From contig NZ_NPKT01000017.1 of NCBI RefSeq assembly GCF_008329565.1, positions 62,001-126,000 on the forward strand: 64,000 bases of DNA, in the 5' to 3' direction. The notes under the pieces were generated by a model. The model was given only the letters and a program-made list of their open reading frames with translations. It did no database searches and was not told the DNA's origin. Numbering within the stretch: position 1 is the stretch's first letter; every line of letters begins with the position of its first letter. The stretch comes from Mycolicibacterium sp. P1-5 (GTDB lineage Bacteria > Actinomycetota > Actinomycetes > Mycobacteriales > Mycobacteriaceae). This document shows, piece by piece, positions 33,648 through 40,905 of the stretch. The position numbers and the translations under genes were made by a program.

Positions 33648-34253
33648 ATGCCCAAGCCCACCAAGGGTCCTCGCCTCGGCGGGTCGTCCTCGCACCAGAA
33701 GGCGATTCTGGCCAACCTGGCCACGTCGCTCTTCGAGCACGGCCGGATCAAAACCACCGAGCCCAAGGCGCGGGCGTTGCGTCCGTACGCGGAGAAGCTC
33801 ATCACCCACGCCAAGAAGGGTGCGCTGCACAACCGGCGTGAAGTGATGAAGAAGATCCGCGACAAGGACGTAGTGCACGCTCTCTTCGCCGAGATCGCGC
33901 CGTTCTTCGCCGACCGCAACGGCGGCTACACCCGCATCATCAAGGTCGAGCCGCGCAAGGGCGACAACGCCCCCATGGCGGTCATCGAGCTGGTGCGGGA
34001 GAAGACGGTGACCTCGGAGGCCAACCGGGCTCGCCGGAGCCGCTCCGGTGAGGACAGTGGATCGAGCAGTTCGGCCGCGCCGGTGGCGGCTGCTGCCGCA
34101 CCGCAGGCGGCGGTGGAGCCCGAAGAAGCTGTCGGTCCGGACGCCGAGGACTCCGTGGAGGAGATCAAGGCCGAAGATTCGGCGATCGCCGACGCGCAGA
34201 CCGCCGAGGCCGCTGAAGAACCCGCCGAGGATTCGGACGCTGACAAGTCCTGA
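33648..34253 (+). CDS. rplQ: 50S ribosomal protein L17 with long acidic tail
   Basis: The first ~120 residues are canonical L17 (GSSSHQKAILANLATSLFEH, RIKTTEPKARALRPYAEKLI, NGGYTRIIKVEPRKGDNAPM). The remaining ~80 form a low-complexity Ala/Glu/Ser/Asp tail (for example EEIKAEDSAIADAQTAEAAE) seen in mycobacterial L17 proteins and absent from E. coli L17; it is likely disordered at the ribosome surface. Total 201 residues. AAGGAG precedes the start. TruA begins four bases after the stop. Confidence 0.97.
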   Translation: MPKPTKGPRLGGSSSHQKAILANLATSLFEHGRIKTTEPKARALRPYAEKLITHAKKGALHNRREVMKKIRDKDVVHALFAEIAPFFADRNGGYTRIIKVEPRKGDNAPMAVIELVREKTVTSEANRARRSRSGEDSGSSSSAAPVAAAAAPQAAVEPEEAVGPDAEDSVEEIKAEDSAIADAQTAEAAEEPAEDSDADKS

Positions 34254-34257
34254 CGCT

Positions 34258-35139
34258 GTGAGTACGAGCGAGCCCGTCACCGCCAACGGTGGCGGGTTTG
34301 TTCGTCTTCGGCTCGATATCGCTTACGACGGCACCGAGTTCACCGGGTGGGCGGCGCAGGACGGGTTCCGCACGGTCGCTGGTGTTCTCGAAGAAGCCTT
34401 CTCGACCGTGTTCCGGACTCCCTTGCGGGTGTTCGGAGCCGGTCGAACCGACACCGGTGTGCACGCCACCGGCCAGGTGGCCCATCTAGACGTTCCGGTG
34501 GATGCACTGGCCTACGGGTATCCTCGCCATGCTCGCCCCGGTGAGTCCGAATTCCTGCCGCTGGTGCGGCGGTTGGCCCGCTTCCTGCCCCCGGATGTGC
34601 GCGTGTGCGAAATCGTCCGTGCAGCAGTCGAATTCGATGCCCGGTTCTCGGCATTTCGCCGGCACTACGAGTATCGGCTGTCGCTGGCACCCTATGGTGT
34701 CGAGCCCCAGTTCGCACGGTACGTGACGGCGTGGCCGCGGCCGCTGGACGTCGAGGCCATGTCGGTGGCATCCCGGCATTTGGTGGGGTTACACGATTTT
34801 GCGGCGTTCTGCCGTCACCGGCCCGGCGCGACGACAATCCGCGACCTTCAGCGCCTGGACTGGGCGCGCGATGGCGATGCGGTGACCGCCTACGTCACGG
34901 CCGACGCGTTCTGTTGGTCGATGGTCCGGTCGTTGGTGGGTGCGCTGCTGGCCGTGGGGGAGGGCCGCCGCGAACCTGACTGGTGCGCAACGCTGTTGAC
35001 CGCGAACGCCCGCTCCAGTGACTTCGCCGCCGCGCCGGCTCGGGGCCTCACCTTGACGGGGGTGGACTACCCGCCCGACGACGAGTTGGCGGCGCGCATC
35101 ACGATCACCCGCGACCTGCGGACGCTGGACAAGCCCTAG
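34258..35139 (+). CDS. truA: tRNA pseudouridine synthase A
   Basis: From GTG 34258 the enzyme has 293 residues and makes pseudouridine at tRNA positions 38-40. RLRLDIAYDGTEFTGWAAQD opens the domain, and the catalytic Asp lies in GAGRTDTGVHATGQVAHLD (RTDxGVHA motif) near residue 65. RHYEYRL, then ATTIRDLQRLDWARDGDAV and FCWSMVRSLVGALLAVGEG follow. The open frame extends upstream inside rplQ, but GTG 34258, just after the rplQ stop, is the natural start. It ends four bases into the convergent cutinase gene. Confidence 0.96.
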   Translation: MSTSEPVTANGGGFVRLRLDIAYDGTEFTGWAAQDGFRTVAGVLEEAFSTVFRTPLRVFGAGRTDTGVHATGQVAHLDVPVDALAYGYPRHARPGESEFLPLVRRLARFLPPDVRVCEIVRAAVEFDARFSAFRRHYEYRLSLAPYGVEPQFARYVTAWPRPLDVEAMSVASRHLVGLHDFAAFCRHRPGATTIRDLQRLDWARDGDAVTAYVTADAFCWSMVRSLVGALLAVGEGRREPDWCATLLTANARSSDFAAAPARGLTLTGVDYPPDDELAARITITRDLRTLDKP

Positions 35140-35816
35140 AGCCTGCCCGCCACGAAATCGGCTGCCTGGTCGATCATTCCAGCCTTCTGGTAGGCGGCGG
35201 CGAGGTGATCAGGCCAGTTGGTCTTCCAGGTGTCGGGGTCGGCCGGGTTGCAGATCGGGTCGGCGCCGTGGCACAACTCGATGGTGCGGTCCTGATACTC
35301 GGGGTTGAAGTTCGTGATCGGGCCCAGCCACTGGGTTCCGTTGCCGAACAAGGCGACTGCTGCGATATGGCTGCCGGCGTCGGGGGGAAGTAGTGTCTTG
35401 AAGCCCATGATCGGAATAGGGAGCGCGAGCACCATATCGGTGGCCGCCGCGCCCAGCGAGTAGCCGCCGAGGACGAGGCGGGTATTCGGGCAGTTGTTGA
35501 TGTTGTAGATGATGCGCTGGCTGATGTCGTTGGCGCCGATGTCGACCTGGTTGTCGGCGGGATATTTCACCGCGTACAGGCCGATGTTGCGGTGGACGCG
35601 CGATCGCAGTGCGCTGACGAACTCATTGCCGATGATTCCCGCGCCCGGGGATTCGAGGCGGCCGCGGGCGAAGATCACTTCGACGTCGGGACACCCGGCG
35701 GCCGAGGCCTGCGGCGCGCCGGCGATCCCGCTCGGCAGCGCTGATGGCCCGAGCAACATGGCCGCGGCCGCGACGAGTACCGCGACCGCACTGGTCAATC
35801 TCCCCCGAATATGCAT
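35136..35816 (-). CDS. Cutinase-family serine esterase, copy 1
   Basis: A 226-residue secreted protein with a signal peptide of about 40 residues ending at ASAAG. The alpha/beta hydrolase core has CPDVEVIFARGRLESPGAG, the nucleophile elbow GGYSLGAAATDMV, and CHGADPICNPADPD with the Asp, followed by the catalytic His in NWPDHLAAAY. Four Cys allow two disulfides. Mycobacterial cutinase-like proteins act as lipases, esterases or thioesterases on envelope lipids rather than plant cutin. It is the last of four tandem paralogues; its end overlaps truA. Confidence 0.92.
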   Translation of the reverse strand: MHIRGRLTSAVAVLVAAAAMLLGPSALPSGIAGAPQASAAGCPDVEVIFARGRLESPGAGIIGNEFVSALRSRVHRNIGLYAVKYPADNQVDIGANDISQRIIYNINNCPNTRLVLGGYSLGAAATDMVLALPIPIMGFKTLLPPDAGSHIAAVALFGNGTQWLGPITNFNPEYQDRTIELCHGADPICNPADPDTWKTNWPDHLAAAYQKAGMIDQAADFVAGRL

Positions 35817-35819
35817 GAG

Positions 35820-36482
35820 TTATAGCCTGTCTGCGGTGAATTGGGCGGCCTGATCGACCAAGCCGGAATCGATGTAAGCATCCTGCAGGTGCGAGTTCCA
35901 GTTGTCGGCCAAGGTGTTGGGGTCGATGCCGTTACAGATCGGGTCGTCCACATTGCACTGGTCGAGAGTCTTCGGGCCGTAAAGCGGGCTGTTGGCCGCC
36001 GCCACCGGACCGAAGATGCTGCGGGTGCCGTTGCCGAAGAGCACCACGGCGGCAACATGATCCGCGACCGAGGCAGGCAGCGGGCTGTTGAAGCCGAATT
36101 GCGCTCGGTTCGAGCCCAACACGACGTCGACGACCGCAGCGCCCAGCGAGTAGCCGCCCGGCACCTGGCGGGTGTTCGGGCAGTTGGTCGCCAGGTACTG
36201 CATGCGCCTGCTCATGTCGTTGGCACCGGGCACGACGTTCCAGTCGGCCACGTAATTGACTTCGTACACGCCCACGCTTTTCGGGGTCTTGCCGCGCAAC
36301 GAGTCGACGAACGCCTGGCCGATGCGACCGATGCCCGGCGGTTCGTAGCGACCGCGCGCGAAAATGACTTCCGCGTCGGGACAGTCTGCGGCGGATGCCA
36401 CGGCCGTCGACAACAGCGATGCGGCGACGGACATCACCGCCGCCGCTACGCTCACCACCGCTTTGACGCGCATGCCAGCCAT
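35820..36482 (-). CDS. Cutinase-family serine esterase, copy 2
   Basis: A 220-residue protein with a signal peptide cut near ASAAD. Core motifs: CPDAEVIFARGRYEPPGIGR, nucleophile GGYSLGAAVVDVVL, and CNVDDPICNGIDPNTLADN with the His in WNSHLQDAYIDS. The His-containing segment resembles copy 1 more than copies 3 and 4, so copies 1-2 form one subgroup. Either ATG 36482 or ATG 36473 could be the start. Three bases separate it from copy 1, so the pair is co-transcribed. Confidence 0.92.
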   Translation of the reverse strand: MAGMRVKAVVSVAAAVMSVAASLLSTAVASAADCPDAEVIFARGRYEPPGIGRIGQAFVDSLRGKTPKSVGVYEVNYVADWNVVPGANDMSRRMQYLATNCPNTRQVPGGYSLGAAVVDVVLGSNRAQFGFNSPLPASVADHVAAVVLFGNGTRSIFGPVAAANSPLYGPKTLDQCNVDDPICNGIDPNTLADNWNSHLQDAYIDSGLVDQAAQFTADRL

Positions 36483-36527
36483 GGTAGACGAGCCGGGGAG
36501 AATGCCGACAGCAAATAAATCGCGAGA

Positions 36528-37199
36528 CTAGAGCAGACCGGCGAGGAAGCCGGCGGCCTGCTCGGGGGCAGGGCCCCTCTCGTAGTCGGTATGCGCGAAT
36601 GGATTGCGGCCGCGCGAGCAGATCGGGTCACCATCGTTGCAGAAGTCGACGCCCTTGCCGGCAAACGCCCCGCCGGCCGAGGTGATGGGGATACCGAATT
36701 TGGTGGACGGGTTGCCGAACACCGCCAGACCGGCGACCCGGTTGGCCAGGTTGCCCGGCAGCGGTGGCCCCGAGCCGATGTCACCGACCTTGTTGCCCAG
36801 CGGCGGGATCCCGACAAGCATGTCGACCACCGCGGCGCCCTGGGAGTAGCCGCCGAGGACGAAACGGGTCGACGGGCACGCGGCGGCCGTGGCCGCGATG
36901 TGAGTGGTCGCGTCGGCGGCACCTTCGGCTGCGGTCAGGAAGTCGTAGCTGGCCGGGTAATTCACCGCGTAGGTGCTCACCGAGCGGCCACCGAGCTGGG
37001 CCTGCAGGGAATCGGCGAGTGCCTGCCCGACGCGGCCGATGCCGACCGGCTCACTCGTGCCACGGGCGAAGACCACGTCGACGTCGGAGCAGGGTTCGGC
37101 CCGCGCGGCCGGAGCCAGGGTGATCGGCGTCAGGATCGACAGCGCAGCCATCGAGGTAACGCCAAGTTTGCGGGCTGATGTCATGGTCGGACTGGCCAT
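36528..37199 (-). CDS. Cutinase-family serine esterase, copy 3
   Basis: A 223-residue secreted protein with a signal peptide ending near ARAEP. It shows CSDVDVVFARGTSEPVGIGR, GGYSQGAAVVDMLVGI around the nucleophilic Ser, and CNDGDPICSRGRNPFAHTDY with Asp and His. The FARGTSEPVGIGRVGQA start and the shortened Asp-His loop place it with copy 4. An ATG five codons in is a possible alternative start. 45 bases upstream of copy 2. Confidence 0.92.
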   Translation of the reverse strand: MASPTMTSARKLGVTSMAALSILTPITLAPAARAEPCSDVDVVFARGTSEPVGIGRVGQALADSLQAQLGGRSVSTYAVNYPASYDFLTAAEGAADATTHIAATAAACPSTRFVLGGYSQGAAVVDMLVGIPPLGNKVGDIGSGPPLPGNLANRVAGLAVFGNPSTKFGIPITSAGGAFAGKGVDFCNDGDPICSRGRNPFAHTDYERGPAPEQAAGFLAGLL

Positions 37200-37276
37200 G
37201 CTGATGAGACCCCCTTGGTCGCGAGCAATCGGCTAATAGTCACACACCGAGCGGAGAGGCCCAAACCGTTTGTCGC

Positions 37277-37933
37277 CTACAGCAGCCCGGCGACGAACGA
37301 GGCGGCTCGAGTCGCCGATCCGTCGCTGTTGTAGACGCGGTGGGCCGGGATGTTGTCGCCGCTGGTGCAGACCGGATCCCCGTCATTGCACAGGTCGATC
37401 GCCCGGCCACCGTATACGGCGCTGGTGGTCAGCGGCAGACCGACCTTGGCGGTGGGGTTGCCGAAGACCGCCACCGCGGCGACGTGGTCCGGCACGTTCG
37501 GCGGCAGCGGGTTGTTGAAGCCGATCGCCGGGAAAGGGACGGCGGTGATGATGTCGATGATCGCGGCACCCTGCGAGTACCCACCGAGCACCAAGCGGGT
37601 GTTCGGGCAGTCGTTGACCACGCCTTGGATGAACGCGCTGGCGTCGTTCGCGCCGTCGGCCGCGGCCAGGAAGTCGTAGCTGGCCGGGTAGTTGACGGCG
37701 TAGACGCCCATCGAACGGTTGCCGATCTTGCCGCGCAGCGAGTTGACGAACGCCTGCCCGACCCGGCCGATGCCGACCGGCTCATCCGTCCCGCGGGCGA
37801 ACACCACCTGCACGTCGTTGCAACCGGCCGCCGCGGTCGGCAGCGTGGCAGGGCTGACCAGCGCGAACACCGCCGCCAGGACGGCAGCCGTGGCGGCCAG
37901 CAGGAAACGCTTTGACGCAGCGGTAGATGTCAC
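37277..37933 (-). CDS. Cutinase-family serine esterase, copy 4
   Basis: A 218-residue secreted protein with a signal peptide of about 34 residues (ALVSPATLPTAAAG). Core motifs: CNDVQVVFARGTDEPVGIGR, GGYSQGAAIIDIITAVPF with the nucleophile, and CNDGDPVCTSGDNIPAHRVY with Asp and His. All residues for activity are present, so none of the four copies is a pseudogene. First of the tandem set in transcription order, with its own 60-bp upstream gap to the EamA gene end. M. tuberculosis has a pair of cutinases (cut3, cut4) at the equivalent place. Confidence 0.92.
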   Translation of the reverse strand: MTSTAASKRFLLAATAAVLAAVFALVSPATLPTAAAGCNDVQVVFARGTDEPVGIGRVGQAFVNSLRGKIGNRSMGVYAVNYPASYDFLAAADGANDASAFIQGVVNDCPNTRLVLGGYSQGAAIIDIITAVPFPAIGFNNPLPPNVPDHVAAVAVFGNPTAKVGLPLTTSAVYGGRAIDLCNDGDPVCTSGDNIPAHRVYNSDGSATRAASFVAGLL

Positions 37934-37994
37934 ATCTGGATGTTACAGATGAGAGGCCTGATTCATTCCCGACGTTTGCCCGGCGTGCCGTGGC

Positions 37995-38996
37995 TCACGC
38001 CCGGGCGCTGCCGGCGACTTCCTCGATCGGTCCGGCGTCGGGCCAGGTCGCTGCCGTGACCTCGGCGCTGCGGTCGCCCTGACGTGCCAGCGCCAGGCCG
38101 AGCAGTACCACCAGGCCGCCGATGGCCTGCACCGCGGTGACCGCTTCACCGAGCAGCACCCACGCCGTCAGCACGGCGAAGAGCACCTCGCCCAGACCGA
38201 CCAGGGACGCGAAGCTCGGCCGCAGCCGTGCCACCCCGCTGATTCCCAGCGTGTAGGCGATCGCGGTGGCCACCACGGCCAGCATCAGCACCGGAACCCA
38301 CCACGGCACCGTGAATCCGGCGACGTCGGCGTCGTTGGCGGTGAACGTCAGCGGCATCACGCCGGTCAGACCCAGCAGTGCCACGGAGATCGCGCCGACC
38401 ACCAACCCGCCGGCGGCCAGGGTGATCGCGTTGAGTCCACTGCCGTCGGCGCTGACCTCGTCGGACATCATGAAGTAGCAGGCCGCGCAGATTGCAGCGC
38501 CCAGGCCCCACAGCACTCCGGCAGTGTTGATATGGGCACCGTGGAAGACGTTGAGCACCAACATGATTCCGGCGATGGCCAAAGCCACTCCGGCCAGTGT
38601 CATGGGGCGCGGGCGGCGCCGGGTGGTTCCCCAGATCCAGCCCACGACGAGGATGGGAGCGGTGTATTCGAGCAGCAGCGCCACACCGACCGACAGGTGC
38701 GAGACGGCGTTGTAGTAGCAGAGCTGGGCGCCGGCGATCGGGACGAGCCCGTAGGCCACCACGGTGCGGGCGTGGGCGCGGGCCTCGCGGACCCAGCCGG
38801 GCTTGACGACGGTGGCGAAGATTGCCATCACCAGTGCGCCGCCGGCCAGTCGGGCGGTGACGGCGGCCGTCGGTGACCAGCCGGCGCCCATCAGCGACTT
38901 GGCGAAGGGACCCGACATGCCGAACGTGAACGCCGATGCGATGGCGAACATCAGCCCAAGCCGGAAGTGGTCACGGCCGCGGGCCAGCGTCGACAT
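37995..38996 (-). CDS. EamA/DMT-family exporter (RhtA-like)
   Basis: The 333-residue protein has ten hydrophobic spans arranged as two EamA repeats, starting GLMFAIASAFTFGMSGPFAK and, in the second half, LWGLGAAICAACYFMMSDEV. LLLEYTAPILVVGW in the first repeat and the ASLVGLGEVLFAVLTAWVLL in the second are the typical repeat ends. Such carriers export amino acids or other metabolites. It is transcribed divergently from the CGNR regulator gene across an array of GTCATGA repeats, which suggests that regulator controls it. Confidence 0.9.
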   Translation of the reverse strand: MSTLARGRDHFRLGLMFAIASAFTFGMSGPFAKSLMGAGWSPTAAVTARLAGGALVMAIFATVVKPGWVREARAHARTVVAYGLVPIAGAQLCYYNAVSHLSVGVALLLEYTAPILVVGWIWGTTRRRPRPMTLAGVALAIAGIMLVLNVFHGAHINTAGVLWGLGAAICAACYFMMSDEVSADGSGLNAITLAAGGLVVGAISVALLGLTGVMPLTFTANDADVAGFTVPWWVPVLMLAVVATAIAYTLGISGVARLRPSFASLVGLGEVLFAVLTAWVLLGEAVTAVQAIGGLVVLLGLALARQGDRSAEVTAATWPDAGPIEEVAGSARA

Positions 38997-39012
38997 GAGG
39001 TGCTCCCCGAAT

Positions 39013-39088
39013 GTAATGAGTAAAATGACTGTTGGTCATGACACTACGTCCGGAGGAAGTCATGAGTCAAATGCTTTTCAGTCATGAC
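39013..39088. promoter_or_regulatory. Four phased GTCATGA-type repeats in the EamA/CGNR divergent promoter
   Basis: GTAATGAG (39013), GTCATGAC (39035), GTCATGAG (39059) and GTCATGAC (39081) begin 22, 24 and 22 bases apart, about two helical turns each. GTCATGAC is itself a perfect palindrome. The set spans the divergent start region and the first codons of the CGNR gene, the pattern of a cooperative operator. Confidence 0.5.
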
Positions 39089-39625
39089 ACGGAGCTCACG
39101 CTGCGCGCGGCATGTGCTCTGGTCAACAGCGACCGCGTCGACGGCGACCAGCTATCCGACCAGCCCGCACTGGATGACTACCTGAACAGCTACGGCTGGA
39201 CCGGCCGGCGCGATCGCGACGATGCCGAAGTCTCGGCGGTGCACACGCTGCGTGGCCGATTGGGCCGGATCTGGGCAACCGCGGGCGACGAGGAGGAGGC
39301 CGTCGCGCAGATCAACGCGCTGCTGTCCGACACCCGCGCCTCACCGTGGCTGACCCGCCACCCCGAGATGCCGGAGTGGCATCTGCACCTGGCGTCCATC
39401 CACGACCCGCTGGCGCAGCGGATGGGTGCGGAGATGGCGATGTCGCTGGCCGACGTGGTGCGGGCGGGGGAGCTGCGCCGGCTCAAAATTTGTGCGGCCC
39501 CGGACTGCGATGCCGTGCTGATCGATCTGTCCCGCAACCGGTCACGGATCTTCTGCGACACCGGAAACTGCGGTAACCGGCAGCATGTTGCCGCTTATCG
39601 GGAGCGCCGCTCGAAAGAGGGGTAG
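39062..39625 (+). CDS. CGNR zinc-finger / ABATE-domain regulator
   Basis: The start chosen is ATG 39062 with GGAGGAAG five bases upstream, giving 187 residues (an ATG at 39038 is also in frame). The N-terminal ABATE-type helical region (TLRAACALVNSDRV) is followed by a C-terminal treble-clef-like finger: KICAAPDCDAVLIDLSRNRS, then RIFCDTGNCGNRQHVAAYRER with the diagnostic CGNR. Members are probable DNA-binding regulators. The GTCATGA repeats at its own promoter suggest autoregulation and control of the divergent exporter. The next gene starts eleven bases after its stop. Confidence 0.88.
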   Translation: MSQMLFSHDTELTLRAACALVNSDRVDGDQLSDQPALDDYLNSYGWTGRRDRDDAEVSAVHTLRGRLGRIWATAGDEEEAVAQINALLSDTRASPWLTRHPEMPEWHLHLASIHDPLAQRMGAEMAMSLADVVRAGELRRLKICAAPDCDAVLIDLSRNRSRIFCDTGNCGNRQHVAAYRERRSKEG

Positions 39626-39636
39626 CGTCAGCACCC

Positions 39637-40905
39637 ATGCGTGCGCGGGGGCGTGACGTCGATGTGACGATCTTTGGGGCCACTGGCTTTGTCGGGAGGC
39701 TCACCGCCGGATACCTCGCCAGGACCGGGTCGGGAATCCGATTCGCCCTCGCCGGCCGGTCGCCAAGCCGCCTCGAGGAGATTCGGAACAGCCTGGGCCG
39801 CAGGGCCAACGACTGGCCCCTGATCGTCGCCGACGTCGGTTCCCCCGATTCGCTGGATGCCATGGCGGCGCGTAGCCGACTGGTGCTCAATGCGGTTGGT
39901 CCCTACACCAAGTACGGATTGCCGGTGGTGGCGGCGTGCGCGGAAGCGGGCAGCGACTACATCGACCTCACCGGCGAGGTGCCGTTCGTCAGGCGCAGTA
40001 TCGATCAGAGCCATGCCCGCGCGAGGGACAGCGGCGCGCGCATCGTCCATTCCTGCGGATTCGATTCGATCCCTTCAGATCTCACCGTGTACGCCCTGAG
40101 CCGTCAGGCTGCGACCGACAGCGCGGGTGAACTCGCCGAGACGACACTGGTGTTGCGGGATTACTCGGGCGGTTATGCCGGTGGGTCGGTCGCGACGATG
40201 GTGGAGCTGATGCGCCTGTCGGCGTCGGATCCCGAAGTGCGACAGATGCTCGACGACCCCTACAGCCTCAGTCCCGATCGCGCGGCCGAGCCGGATCTGG
40301 GGCACCAGGTCGACCTCCCGTTGCTGCCGGGTGCCGAGGTTGCCCCCGAGCTGGCAGGCCTGTGGACCAGCGGCTACGTTATGGCGCTCTACAACACCCG
40401 GTGCGTGCGGCGTTCGAATGCATTGATGGAGTGGACCTATGGCCGCCGTTTCCGATACACGGAGACGCTCATCATGGGGTCTTTCCCGGGGGCCGCGCTG
40501 GCCGGAGCGATGTTCAACGCCGGCATCGCGGCGGCTTCCCGGTTCGGTGGTCACTACTTACGTTTGCTTCCAACGGGTTTGGTCGACCGGATGACGCCCA
40601 CGGCGGGAACCGGAAACGACATGGGCGCGCGCGGGCATTACCGGGTCGAGACGTATGCCACCACGACGACCGGCCGCCGCTACCGCGCAACAATCACTCA
40701 GGCCGCCGATCCGGGCTACTCGGCCACCGCGGTCCTCGGCGGTGAGAGTGCGCTGGCGTTGGTCCTCGACCGTGATCGGTTACCGGAGCGCCACGGTGTT
40801 CTGACACCCGCATCAGCCATGGGTGATGTGCTGCTCGATCGATTGCCTGCCGCCGGGGTGGCGTTCGAGACCGTCGGCCTGCCGTCAAGCGGTCACGGCA
40901 TGTAG
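39637..40905 (+). CDS. Saccharopine-dehydrogenase-like / trans-acting enoyl reductase family protein
   Basis: The 422-residue protein begins with a Rossmann motif VDVTIFGATGFVGRLTAGYL and RFALAGRSPSRL, then VLNAVGPYTKYGLPVVAACA, DYIDLTGE and the HSCGFDSIPSDL segment. These are blocks of the mycobacterial trans-acting enoyl reductase family (related to Rv2449c and the phthiocerol/phenolic glycolipid enoyl reductase Rv2953). They reduce double bonds in polyketide or isoprenoid-like chains using NADPH. Here no polyketide synthase is nearby; the convergent neighbour, overlapping by 13 bases, is a phytoene-desaturase-like flavoprotein. Confidence 0.87.
   Translation: MRARGRDVDVTIFGATGFVGRLTAGYLARTGSGIRFALAGRSPSRLEEIRNSLGRRANDWPLIVADVGSPDSLDAMAARSRLVLNAVGPYTKYGLPVVAACAEAGSDYIDLTGEVPFVRRSIDQSHARARDSGARIVHSCGFDSIPSDLTVYALSRQAATDSAGELAETTLVLRDYSGGYAGGSVATMVELMRLSASDPEVRQMLDDPYSLSPDRAAEPDLGHQVDLPLLPGAEVAPELAGLWTSGYVMALYNTRCVRRSNALMEWTYGRRFRYTETLIMGSFPGAALAGAMFNAGIAAASRFGGHYLRLLPTGLVDRMTPTAGTGNDMGARGHYRVETYATTTTGRRYRATITQAADPGYSATAVLGGESALALVLDRDRLPERHGVLTPASAMGDVLLDRLPAAGVAFETVGLPSSGHGM

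Noticed and set aside
34279..34300. Short GC hairpin followed by GTTTGTT just after rplQ
   Set aside because: Only six pairs, and it lies within the first codons of truA; too weak to call a terminator.
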